Of a stretch of 64,000 nucleotides of DNA, positions 35,540 through 43,252 are shown in pieces (the first letter of the stretch is position 1; each line of letters begins with the position of its first letter). The translations under genes and the position numbers were made by a program. Under the pieces are notes generated by a model. It ran no database searches. It saw nothing but the letters and a program-made list of their open reading frames with translations, and was not told the DNA's origin. The stretch is taken from the NCBI GenBank assembly GCA_037444625.1, contig JBBIMA010000004.1, positions 44,049 through 108,048 on the forward strand. The letters run 5' to 3'. This DNA is from DTHT01 sp037444625. Lineage in GTDB: Bacteria; Acidobacteriota; Terriglobia; Bryobacterales; Bryobacteraceae.

Positions 35540-37141
35540 TCAATTCCCGGCGCGCAGCAGGGCGGCTTGTGCGTTCAGCCGCCCGTAGCCGTAGCGCGTA
35601 CTGAAGCCCCGCTCGTCGTAGTGCCCGTGCGCCCGGTCAATCTTGTCGGCGCTCTCGCGCAGGATCTGCCGGGCCTGCCGCCAGCTCAGCCCGGGCTTCA
35701 CCGACAGCAGCAGGGCCGCCACCCCGGCCGCCAGGGGGGTGGCCGAGGAGGTTCCCCCGAAGTCCGTGGCGTACGCCCCTTTCAGGTTGTAGCCGCGGTT
35801 CTTGCGCGAGACGTCGGTGGTGGTGATGCCCGGGCGCCCGCGGTCCTCGTCGCTGCTGGGCGCCACGAAATCCAGCTCCGGCCCCCAGTTGCTGTAGAGC
35901 GCCTTCACCCCCTGGTCGTTGGAGGCGCCCACCGCCAGCGTGTTCGGCAGCGCCGCGGGGAAGGATATGCGCCCCCGCTGCTCGTTGCCGGCTGCGCAGA
36001 ACACCAGGCATCCCCGGCCGCCGCGCCCCCCGGTCACCACCTCCTCGATGGCTGCTTCCACGTCCGGATTGCGCGCGATGCCCCAGCTACAGGAGAGGAT
36101 CGAGGCGTGCCGCCCGGCGTATCGGATGGCGTCCGCGATGCGGTCGTTGGGCGCCAGGCTGGGTCCGGCGAAGATCTTCACGGGCAGAATGCGGCAGCGA
36201 TAGGCGATGCCCGCCACGCCCTTCTTGTTCCGCCCGGCGGCGGCCGCCACCCCGGCGCAGGGCGTGCCGTGGATGTCGTTGCCGTCGGTGTCGTCGTAGG
36301 GCGGTTGAAAGAAACGCGGGTTGGGATCGTAGGGGTGCTCGTCGTCGGCGAAGTTGCGGCCCAGGCGGTCGGGGGCGTCGCCGTCCGGGTTGCGCCACAG
36401 GTTGGCTTTCAGGTCCGGGTGGCGCGTGTCCACGCCGTCGTCAATGATGGCGATGACGATCGAGGGATCGCCGCCCGGCGTGATCTCCCAAGCGGCGATA
36501 GCCCGCACGTCCTCGCCCGCCTTGGCCCCGTCGCCGCCCGCGTTGTCCAGGTGCCATTGCCGGCTCAGCAGGGGGTCGTCAGTGGCGCCGTACTTGCGGT
36601 ATTCGGCCAGGAAATTGGGAGCGGCGAACTCCACCAGATCGTCGGCCTCCGCCAACGCGTTAGCCAGGTCCACCGCCCGGGAGCCGCTCCGCAAGGCCGT
36701 CGGGGCTACCACCGCCTGCCCCGGCACGAAGGGATTCTCCCGCAGGACGGCCAGATCCAACCCGCTGAGCAAGCGGCTGCGCCGGGCCGCCGTCACGCGC
36801 GGCCGGAAGCGCACCGTGATCTCGTGTCCCGCTGCCAGCCGCAGCCCGGAGCTCTGCTCCACATAGACCGGGTAAGTACGGGCCACCTGCCGCCCTAGCG
36901 CCTTGGGCAGCGCGTTCATCGCGGCCGAAACCGGTGCCTCCGCCGCGCCCGCATCGTGCAGCAGCAGGTAGCGGCCGAATTGCCGCACCGCCGCGCCGGG
37001 CGCCGCTGCTTTGGCGCTCAATCCGGCGGCCGCCTTGCGGGCCGCAGCCCGACCGGCCTCGCCTCCGAACCGCAGCAGCACGTCGTCGCGCGAAAGCTCA
37101 AGCGCGATGCGCTCCCGCCTCCTGCCGTAAAACCTCGCCAT
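35540..37141 (-). CDS. S8 family serine peptidase (subtilase) with fervidolysin-like pro-region, no signal peptide
   Basis: A 533-residue subtilase. The catalytic triad is D234 (AIIDDGVD), H291 (DIHGTPCAG) and S465 (GGTSSATPLA), with the oxyanion Asn in FCAAGNEQ. Residues 1-195 form a pro-region with a GHEITVRFRP segment. No export signal is seen, so the enzyme may work in the cytoplasm. The gene just upstream encodes a protein that resembles this pro-region alone. It is the last gene of a minus-strand run with two radical SAM enzymes, which suggests it could trim a modified peptide or protein; that role is inferred. Confidence 0.9.
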   Translation of the reverse strand: MARFYGRRRERIALELSRDDVLLRFGGEAGRAAARKAAAGLSAKAAAPGAAVRQFGRYLLLHDAGAAEAPVSAAMNALPKALGRQVARTYPVYVEQSSGLRLAAGHEITVRFRPRVTAARRSRLLSGLDLAVLRENPFVPGQAVVAPTALRSGSRAVDLANALAEADDLVEFAAPNFLAEYRKYGATDDPLLSRQWHLDNAGGDGAKAGEDVRAIAAWEITPGGDPSIVIAIIDDGVDTRHPDLKANLWRNPDGDAPDRLGRNFADDEHPYDPNPRFFQPPYDDTDGNDIHGTPCAGVAAAAGRNKKGVAGIAYRCRILPVKIFAGPSLAPNDRIADAIRYAGRHASILSCSWGIARNPDVEAAIEEVVTGGRGGRGCLVFCAAGNEQRGRISFPAALPNTLAVGASNDQGVKALYSNWGPELDFVAPSSDEDRGRPGITTTDVSRKNRGYNLKGAYATDFGGTSSATPLAAGVAALLLSVKPGLSWRQARQILRESADKIDRAHGHYDERGFSTRYGYGRLNAQAALLRAGN

Positions 37142-37153
37142 CGCCTGGCCTCC

Positions 37154-37744
37154 TTATCGTTCCGCCTCGGTAAGCAAGTTCGCAGCCGCGAACTCGACCT
37201 CCGGCAGGCTGTCCACGGCCTCGGCCGCCTCGAGGGTGGCCAGGCCGAAGGCTTGCTCCAACCGCAGCAGCCATTGCCGCTCGACGAACTCGTTCCGGCG
37301 GACCGCGCGCAAACCGAACTCCCTGCCCAGCCGCTCCAACCCGGCCGCCGTGGCCGCCTCCGTCCGGAAGCGCACCGTGATTTCATCCGTCAGAATCTGA
37401 TCCTGGCCGCTGTCGCTGTCGCGCAGCAGCGGCGTAGCGAAGCGCAGGCAGCCGCGCGCGTTCCATTCTTCCAATCGGCGCCAAAGCGCCGCCGCGGCCG
37501 GTCCTCCGGCCGCCTCCACCAGCGCCAGGTCCCGCCCGGGCAGCCGGCGCACCCGCGCCCCCGCCCTGAGGCCGGCTTCGACGGCCACGGCGCACTCGGG
37601 CCGCCAGCGCACGGCCGCCCGCTGAGCCAGCACCTCGGCCCGAACCCTGCGGCCCGCCTGCCGGTAACGGATCGCCGTCGAACCCGTGCGCCGCCAGCGG
37701 ATCCGCCGCATCGCTCCGGCCGGAAGTTCCGTGGGCGCGCTCAT
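37154..37744 (-). CDS. Stand-alone homologue of the subtilase pro-region
   Basis: A 196-residue protein without a catalytic domain. Its C-terminal half lines up with the pro-region of the next gene: LTDEITVRFRTEAATAAGLERLG against AGHEITVRFRPRVTAARRSRLLSG, and LPEVEFAAANLLTEAER against ADDLVEFAAPNFLAEYRK. The N-terminal halves also correspond. Free pro-domains of subtilases can act as folding chaperones or inhibitors. It could also be a recognition subunit. ATG 37744 overlaps the radical SAM stop by four bases (ATGA), and its own stop lies 12 bases before the peptidase start. Confidence 0.72.
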   Translation of the reverse strand: MSAPTELPAGAMRRIRWRRTGSTAIRYRQAGRRVRAEVLAQRAAVRWRPECAVAVEAGLRAGARVRRLPGRDLALVEAAGGPAAAALWRRLEEWNARGCLRFATPLLRDSDSGQDQILTDEITVRFRTEAATAAGLERLGREFGLRAVRRNEFVERQWLLRLEQAFGLATLEAAEAVDSLPEVEFAAANLLTEAER

Positions 37745-38802
37745 GCGCCGCCGTTCCGCCCGCCCGCCGCCCTCTCCGCTCGCAACGCGGTCATCAATTT
37801 GGCTTGCCAGCCCAGTCGCAAGGCCAGCAGCGCGACCCACCGCGGCGCCAGCGCTTCCCTCAGCCGCCCGGTCAACTCGGAGTCGCTGAAGATCTCAAAG
37901 CAGGCTTCGCAAGGCGAGGTAAAAGTGCGGCGCTTCCATTCCGGCCGGCCGAGCCTTTCCAAAATTTGGACCAGGCCCCACGGCCCGCCGTACACCGCCA
38001 GCGAGTTCAGCACCGGCGAGCGCAAGGCCCGCTGCACGATCTCGTCCACGCTTTCCCGGTACACATTGCCGATCACCAGACCCGGGGCCTCCGCCCCCGT
38101 GCCGCAGCAGGGGACGGCAGAGCCGTCCAGACGCACCGCCAGAAGTCGCAACACGCTGCACATGCTCCGCCGGGGAAGCCGCCGCCGGCCCAATTCCTCC
38201 GGGGCCAGCTCACGCCGCGCCCGCCCCACCGGATCGCAGGGGTTCTCGATCCACTCCAGACTGCCCGGCCCCGGGCGCAGCGCCAGCAGCTTCTTGAAAT
38301 CCGCCGCGCGCCGCGTACCGCGGGCGTAGATCACCTGGGCCGAGCAGCGCAGCCCCAGCTCCAGCCCGGCGTTCAAACAGTTCTCGATCCGCTCGCGCGG
38401 GATGAACTCCAGGTGAAAATCGTCCACGCTCACCAGCAAGGAATGCAGCCCGCAGGCGGCCAGCGGCTCCAGCAGCGCCCTGGCCCGCTCGGCGGTCACC
38501 GCCCAATAGCCGTTGGTGGCCACGCCGATCTTGAAGCCCAGCCGGCCCCGGACCAACCGGCAGGCCTCCAGCAGTAGTTCGTAGCGGAGGAAGCACTCTC
38601 CGCCCGTGAACCCTACCTCTCGGAACGACCCGTGCTTCCCGAGGTTGCCCAGCACGAGGCCGATTCGTTTCAAATCCAGACTCTCGCCTCGTCCCGGAGC
38701 GCACTCGCGCAGGCAGGAGCGGCAACGGGCGTTACAAGCGTCCGTCAACTCGAACGCGATGCCCGCAAAGTTGAAGTACCGCACGTCTTCAGGCGTGATC
38801 AT
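37741..38802 (-). CDS. Radical SAM protein with SPASM-like C-terminal cysteines
   Basis: A 353-residue radical SAM enzyme. The SAM cluster motif is C23-x3-C27-x2-C30 (DACNARCRSC). GFTGGECFLRYELLLEACRLV is the family GGE motif, and ATNGYWAV and LLVSVDDFHLEFIP follow. Cysteines in SMCSVLRLLAV, VPCCGTGAEA and TSPCEACFEIF suggest an extra cluster domain as in SPASM/twitch peptide-modifying enzymes. ATG 38802 gives a compact start just before the core; an in-frame TTG at 38832 is possible. It lies between an 88-residue basic protein and a pro-region homologue. Modification of a peptide encoded nearby is the favoured reading. Confidence 0.82.
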   Translation of the reverse strand: MITPEDVRYFNFAGIAFELTDACNARCRSCLRECAPGRGESLDLKRIGLVLGNLGKHGSFREVGFTGGECFLRYELLLEACRLVRGRLGFKIGVATNGYWAVTAERARALLEPLAACGLHSLLVSVDDFHLEFIPRERIENCLNAGLELGLRCSAQVIYARGTRRAADFKKLLALRPGPGSLEWIENPCDPVGRARRELAPEELGRRRLPRRSMCSVLRLLAVRLDGSAVPCCGTGAEAPGLVIGNVYRESVDEIVQRALRSPVLNSLAVYGGPWGLVQILERLGRPEWKRRTFTSPCEACFEIFSDSELTGRLREALAPRWVALLALRLGWQAKLMTALRAERAAGGRNGGA

Positions 38803-38847
38803 GCGCCCTGCCGTCTCCGGCCCGGTGGGCAAGCGCCGCCCGCTCGC

Positions 38848-39114
38848 CTACCAGTCCACTGTGACGCTGCCGGCCACCTCGCCGCTGACCTTGGCCTGCG
38901 CTCCGCCGGGAGGTACGCGCAGGTTCACGCCCTTGTGGATCAGCCGGTCCAGCCGCTTCATTTCCGCCGGACTCAGCTCCACGCCCGTCTCCAGGACCAT
39001 TTCCTTCAGGATGGGAGCGACCTTGGACACGACCGTGTTTCGGACAGCCGGCGCGAGCTTGGCGCTGGTGCGTTTCACCGTGCTGGTCTTGACTCCAGCT
39101 TTCTTCGGTGGCAT
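38848..39114 (-). CDS. Small basic protein, candidate substrate of the radical SAM system
   Basis: An 88-residue protein I do not recognise. The first 25 residues are rich in Lys, Thr, Ser and Val (MPPKKAGVKTSTVKRTSAKL). The middle looks like amphipathic helices (KVAPILKEMVLETGVELSPAEMKRLDRLI). The end is Gly/Val-rich and finishes SGSV-like with an aromatic C-terminus (GEVAGSVTVDW). It has no cysteine, no signal peptide and no membrane helix. AAAGGAG precedes ATG 39114 by nine bases, a good site. It sits between two radical SAM genes in the same direction, where a precursor would be expected. A structural partner is the alternative. Confidence 0.6.
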   Translation of the reverse strand: MPPKKAGVKTSTVKRTSAKLAPAVRNTVVSKVAPILKEMVLETGVELSPAEMKRLDRLIHKGVNLRVPPGGAQAKVSGEVAGSVTVDW

Positions 39115-39218
39115 AGAGTAGTTCTCCTTTCTCAAATCTCGTGGCCCCTGCCTTCAGCCCGTGCGGAGTGCCTCCCGCGCGGCCGGCGAGCCGGCCACCG
39201 GCCCGCCGAAACCTTGGC

Positions 39219-39443
39219 TTACAGTTTCCGCAGCACGCCGGCCTCGTTGTTCAAAACGAAGCCGTCCACATAGACCCGCCGCCCTTTTACGCACAGGTAG
39301 CCGATCTGCTGGAGATCGTTCAGAAAGCGGCGGATCATTTCCACCAGCGGATCCTGCTCGTCTCCTCCCTCGGCCACTTCCTCCAGGGTGAAGCGAAAGA
39401 CGAACTCCTCGCTCTCCGCGCCCCCTCGCTCATCGGCCTGCAT
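39219..39443 (-). CDS. Small acidic protein resembling the N-terminal module of the adjacent radical SAM protein
   Basis: A 74-residue protein with an acidic N-terminus and a C-terminal helix-plus-strand module (MIRRFLNDLQQIGYL, VYVDGFVLNN). Residues 32-66 align without gaps to residues 91-125 of the upstream radical SAM-PDZ protein, sharing P, M, R, L, G and the V-x-V-D-G-F-x-L core and a final Asn. AAGGAGG precedes its ATG by seven bases, and only 13 bases separate it from the radical SAM stop. It may be a binding or recognition subunit. No database family can be named from sight. Confidence 0.62.
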   Translation of the reverse strand: MQADERGGAESEEFVFRFTLEEVAEGGDEQDPLVEMIRRFLNDLQQIGYLCVKGRRVYVDGFVLNNEAGVLRKL

Positions 39444-39456
39444 CGCCCGGCCTCCT

Positions 39457-41277
39457 TCACATCTTCACCGGCCGCGTCGGCACCAGCTCGACGCGGCACC
39501 CGGTTTGCCTCTCGATCTCCAGGTAGGAGCACCCGAGCGCATCCAGGCCCCACTCCCCCATGGTGAACGAGGAGGGAATCAGGACCAGATCCGGGCGGTA
39601 GCCCATGCGCTCGAGATCCCGCAAATGCTCGACGTAGTCGGAGACCACGTGCAGGTCGCCCACCACGATGTTGCCTCCCAGGTGCCGGTGCGGCGGCACG
39701 CTCAGCCGGATCCTCTCCAGCGGCAGCTTGAACTCGGCCGACTGCCCGAGCAGACCCAGCACCTTGCGAAACAGCCCCTCGCCCAGCACGGTGGTCAGCA
39801 CCAGGATCCGGCCCGCCTCCGGATGCTCGCGCAGGATCCGCGCCATCGCCAGCACCGACTCCAGCGGGAACGGATCAATGAAATGGATTCCGTACAGCAT
39901 GCGCGGGTCGGGCCGGTAGCCGGCCGGCTTGTAAGGATAGCGGTCCTCCTCGGCCGGCCCGTCTCGGTCCAGCCGGAAGGTCTGCGGCCGGCCGTCACGC
40001 GCGATCCTCAGCCGCGCGCTCCGCCCCGCCCGGTGCAGCCGCACCAGCTCGGCCGCTGCGTCCTGCCGGGTCAGCACCGGCTTGCCTTCCACCGCCAGAA
40101 TGACGTCGCCGAAACGCAGGCCCGCCTGGAAGGCCGGCGAGTTGCGGATCACGCCGTCCACGTGGGCGCGAATCTCCCGGCGCAGGTACCAGCTCGGTTG
40201 TACCAGCAGCGGCGTGGCCAGCTCGGGGCGAACCCGCTCGATCAAGGCCCCTAGCTTTTCCCAGTGCTCCCAGCCCTGGAAGGGAGCCACCGGGTGGGAG
40301 TGGCGCGTGAAGCTTGGCAGGCAAACCCGGATCAGGTAAGCCTGCTCGCGATCCAAGAACCGCAGGGAAGCTTCCACGTCCTCCAGCGGGATGCTGGGCC
40401 AGGGCACCACGCTGCCGATGAAGGGAATCCCGTTCCGGCGCAACAGCGAGAAGGCGCGGATGCCCACCTCGTCCCGCCCGCTGCGCATCAGGCGCGCGCG
40501 CAGCTCGGGATTGGCCGAGTTCAGCGAGATGACCACGAACACCGGCTTGAGTTCCGCCAGCCGCGCCACCGTCGCCTCGTCCAGGAAATTCCCGTGGGTG
40601 GTCAGGTCGTCAATCAGGGCTTCGGGATCCCGCGCCCGGGCCGCCCTCAGGATGTCCAGCAGCTCGCGGTTCAAGAAGATCTCGCCCGTGTCGTCCACCG
40701 GATAGGGCAGACCCTTCTTGACCGCCGGGTCGTAATATTTCAGCCGGGTCTCGGCTTCCGCCCGGCTGAGCAAGCGGTGGGGGAAGCGCTGGAACATCGA
40801 GCCGTAACGAAAACAGAACTCGCAGCGCGCGTTGCAATAGCCCGAAAGGCAGCCCAGGCATCCCACCACCGTCTCGCAATGGTAGCGGGCCCAATAGCGC
40901 AGGTTCCTCAGCCGAAAACCGTCCACCGCCACCGGGCCTTCCGCCCCGAGGAACACTCCCATCCGGCGCACGCATTCCAGCATCCGCCCCATCATCCGCA
41001 GCCGCGGTTCCAGAAATTGGTAGGAGCCCAGATGCTGGTAGCCGCGCGGAAATTTGCCGCCGCCGGGGGCAGGCTGCCCGGCCGCCGACCGGTCCCACCG
41101 GAAGCCTTGCGGCCGCACGATCGCGCCGCGGCTCTCCAGGGCGATGACCCGCAGCATCAGCTCGAGCTGTCCGCGCAACAGGCGGGCCACCCCGCTGCGA
41201 AACTCAGCCGCCCCTGGCGCCGCCCGGCCGTGCCGGCCGGCGCACAGCGATCGCTTCGGCTTGCCTGGCGTGCGCAA
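39457..41277 (-). CDS. Radical SAM protein with internal PDZ domain
   Basis: A 606-residue enzyme. The SAM cluster motif is C148-x3-C152-x2-C155 (GYCNARCEFC). C134, C140 and C143 just before it could bind a second cluster. The core continues with IDDLTTHGNFLDEATV and FVVISLNSANPELRARL. A PDZ domain follows (about residues 375-440: GVIRNSPAFQAGLRFGDVILAVEGKPV). The last 150 residues have ILVLTTVLGEGLFRKVLGLL and GGNIVVGDLHVVSDYVEHL, loosely like the DUF512 tail of other radical SAM-PDZ proteins, though domain order differs. The start is uncertain: TTG 41277 is used, GTG 41190 is an alternative. Confidence 0.75.
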   Translation of the reverse strand: MRTPGKPKRSLCAGRHGRAAPGAAEFRSGVARLLRGQLELMLRVIALESRGAIVRPQGFRWDRSAAGQPAPGGGKFPRGYQHLGSYQFLEPRLRMMGRMLECVRRMGVFLGAEGPVAVDGFRLRNLRYWARYHCETVVGCLGCLSGYCNARCEFCFRYGSMFQRFPHRLLSRAEAETRLKYYDPAVKKGLPYPVDDTGEIFLNRELLDILRAARARDPEALIDDLTTHGNFLDEATVARLAELKPVFVVISLNSANPELRARLMRSGRDEVGIRAFSLLRRNGIPFIGSVVPWPSIPLEDVEASLRFLDREQAYLIRVCLPSFTRHSHPVAPFQGWEHWEKLGALIERVRPELATPLLVQPSWYLRREIRAHVDGVIRNSPAFQAGLRFGDVILAVEGKPVLTRQDAAAELVRLHRAGRSARLRIARDGRPQTFRLDRDGPAEEDRYPYKPAGYRPDPRMLYGIHFIDPFPLESVLAMARILREHPEAGRILVLTTVLGEGLFRKVLGLLGQSAEFKLPLERIRLSVPPHRHLGGNIVVGDLHVVSDYVEHLRDLERMGYRPDLVLIPSSFTMGEWGLDALGCSYLEIERQTGCRVELVPTRPVKM

Positions 41278-41325
41278 TTGCCCGACGCATGAGTTGGCCA
41301 GCGCGCCCTCCGAGTGTCTTCTTAA

Positions 41326-41380
41326 TTTGTATCACCGAGCTCTCGGCAGGGCAAGAATTTTTTTTAATTTTTTTGTTTTT
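41326..41380 (-). promoter_or_regulatory. Promoter with A-tract (UP-like) before the radical SAM operon
   Basis: On the minus strand an A-rich tract (41380-41356) precedes TTGCCC (41354-41349). A 17-base spacer leads to TACAAA (41331-41326). The A-tract is where an UP element would contact the polymerase alpha subunit. The predicted start is about 45 bases before the first gene. Confidence 0.65.
41335..41344. repeat. Operator-like repeat, copy 1 (CCGAGCTCTC)
   Basis: The ten-base sequence lies inside the -35/-10 spacer of the radical SAM operon promoter and extends to an inverted repeat (CCGAG-CT-CTCGG, 41335-41346). A second identical copy begins 66 bases away. Two such sites around a promoter suggest a regulator that binds cooperatively or loops DNA. 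Confidence 0.5.
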
Positions 41381-41400
41381 GCCGGGCCGCTCGGCGACGG

Positions 41401-41410
41401 CCGAGCTCTC
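41401..41410. repeat. Operator-like repeat, copy 2 (CCGAGCTCTC)
   Basis: Same ten bases in the same orientation as the copy at 41335, upstream of the A-tract. The second half of the palindrome is not kept here (CTCAG instead of CTCGG). Confidence 0.45.
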
Positions 41411-41418
41411 AGAGGCTG

Positions 41419-41455
41419 AAACGCGCGCCGGTCGCTGCCGGCGCAGGGCGCGTTT
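41419..41455. terminator. Stem-loop after ggt
   Basis: AAACGCG-CGCCGG, a six-base loop (TCGCTG), CCGGCG, a short bulge, then CGCGTTT form a strong hairpin just past the ggt stop codon. A run of six T follows on the plus strand and only three on the minus strand. It is best placed to end ggt transcription, perhaps in both directions. Confidence 0.55.
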
Positions 41456-41457
41456 TT

Positions 41458-43242
41458 TCACCAAGCCAGGGCGTAGGCGTCGCAACGCGGGTCCGTTCCC
41501 ACGCTGATCACACCGCTTGCGGGATCCAGCACGATAGCGGCGTTCGAGCCCAACGACCACGACCCCGTCACGCGCACCTTGTGGCCCTTGGCTTCCAGCG
41601 CCTTGCGCACCGCCTCGGGAATGCGTTCCTCCAGGCCCAGGTCGCCCGGATACATCACGTGCGGGAAGGGCGAGGCGGGAAAGCTGCGCGTGGTCCAGCG
41701 CGGAGCCTCGATGGCCTGCTGTACGTTCATGCCGAACTCGACCATGTTCAGCAGCGTCTGCATCGTGCGCAGGCACTGGTCGTCGCCGCCTGGACTGCCC
41801 ATGGCCATCACCGGGCGTCCCTGGCGCACCACCAGCGTGGATTGCAGCGTGCTGCGCGGGCGCTTGCCGGGCTCCAGCGCGTTGGCGTGTCCTTCCAGCA
41901 GGGAGAAGTAATCGCCCCGGCAGTTGAAACTGAAGCCCAGCTCGCCCATCACTACCCCGGTGCCGAAGCCGGTGTGCAAGCTGGGCGTGAAGCTGACCAC
42001 ATTGCCCTCCCGGTCCACGATCGCCAGATAACTGGTGTCGCCTTCGTGATCGCCCGGTCCGGCCGGCCGATAATCCGCCGGGCGGTGGAGCAACTCCATG
42101 CCCGGCGCGAAGCGCTCCGCCTCCCCGGGGCGATACTCCAGCGAGGCGCGCTCGGGATCTATCAGCTTGCGCCGCTCGGCCGCATACTCCTTCGACAACA
42201 GGCCCGGGTAGGGAATCCGGATGCGGTCCATGTCGCCCAGATACTTGTCGCGGTCCGCCATGGCCAGCTTGACCGCCTCGGCGCAAACGTGGATGTAGGC
42301 GGCCGAGTTGTGACCCATGGCTTTCAGGTCATAGCCTTCCAGCAGGTTCAGGGCGAACAGCTCGGCCGGACCCTGGCTGGCCGAGGGGTTCTTGTAGACG
42401 CGGTAGCCCCGGTAGTCGGTCCAGACCGGCTCCTCGATCTTCGCGCTGTAGGAGGCGAAGTCCTCGTAGCGGAACAGGCCGCCGTTTTGCTCGGAAAAGC
42501 TCGCCATCTCGCGCGCGATGTCGCCTTTGTAAAAGCGGTCGCGCGCGGCGCGCAAGGCCTCGCGGCGGCCCCGGCCGGCGTTCTGCCGCTCGGCTTCCAC
42601 CAGGCGGCGCAGGGTCCGCGCCAGATCCGGGTTGCGGAAAATGTCGCCCCCCTGCCAGCGCCGGTTCTCCGGGAAATACAGGCGCGTGCTGGTCGGATAT
42701 TTGCGCAGCTTGCGCGAGGCGTTGATGGCCGCGGCCAGGCGATTGCTCAAAGGGAAACCCTGCTCGGCCATTTCGATGGCCGGCGCCAGCGTCTGGGCGA
42801 AGCTCATCGTGCCCCAGCGATCCAGCAGCAGGTACCAGGCGTCCACCACGCCGGGCACCGTCCCCGACAGCAGCGTGTCGTCCACGGGAATCTTGCCGCC
42901 TTGGTTCCGGCGATACCACTCGATGGTGGCCAGCCGGGGGGCGGTTCCTTCCGCGTTGATCGAGACCACGCGGCCGCTGCGCGCCTCCCAGACCAGGATC
43001 ACGGCGTCGCTTCCCACGCCGTTGTTGGCCGCGTCCACCAGCCCGAGCACCGCTTGGCCGGCTACGGCGGCGTCGAAGGCGTTTCCGCCCGCCCGCAGGA
43101 TGCGCTCGGCCACCTGGGTCGCCTCCGGTTTCATCGAGGCCACGGCGTACTGACGCCCGCGAATCACCGGGCGCATGGTCTGCTGAGCCCAGAGGGCGCA
43201 GGCCGCCGCCCCGGCCAGCATCAGGCATTCCAGTTTCCGCAT
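41458..43242 (-). CDS. ggt: Gamma-glutamyltransferase
   Basis: A 594-residue secreted enzyme that hydrolyses or transfers the gamma-glutamyl group of glutathione and similar compounds. The signal peptide is MRKLECLMLAGAAACALWAQQ. The precursor cleaves itself at T403 (GDTSYLAIVD), which becomes the N-terminal nucleophile of the small subunit. Family blocks are AGGNAFDAAVAGQAVLGLVD, SGTVPGVVDAWYLLL, NPSASQGPAELFALNLLEG and MGSPGGDDQCLRTMQTLLN. ATG 43242 is preferred over GTG 43251 because it starts at the signal peptide. It follows the beta-lactamase-like gene by ten bases in one transcript. Confidence 0.92.
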   Translation of the reverse strand: MRKLECLMLAGAAACALWAQQTMRPVIRGRQYAVASMKPEATQVAERILRAGGNAFDAAVAGQAVLGLVDAANNGVGSDAVILVWEARSGRVVSINAEGTAPRLATIEWYRRNQGGKIPVDDTLLSGTVPGVVDAWYLLLDRWGTMSFAQTLAPAIEMAEQGFPLSNRLAAAINASRKLRKYPTSTRLYFPENRRWQGGDIFRNPDLARTLRRLVEAERQNAGRGRREALRAARDRFYKGDIAREMASFSEQNGGLFRYEDFASYSAKIEEPVWTDYRGYRVYKNPSASQGPAELFALNLLEGYDLKAMGHNSAAYIHVCAEAVKLAMADRDKYLGDMDRIRIPYPGLLSKEYAAERRKLIDPERASLEYRPGEAERFAPGMELLHRPADYRPAGPGDHEGDTSYLAIVDREGNVVSFTPSLHTGFGTGVVMGELGFSFNCRGDYFSLLEGHANALEPGKRPRSTLQSTLVVRQGRPVMAMGSPGGDDQCLRTMQTLLNMVEFGMNVQQAIEAPRWTTRSFPASPFPHVMYPGDLGLEERIPEAVRKALEAKGHKVRVTGSWSLGSNAAIVLDPASGVISVGTDPRCDAYALAW

Positions 43243-43252
43243 AGAGGGCACT

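Noticed and set aside
41358..41380. T-rich tract as a rho-independent terminator
   Set aside because: On the plus strand no gene reads into it and no adjacent perfect GC stem precedes it; on the minus strand it lies just upstream of a -35 box, so an UP-like role fits better.
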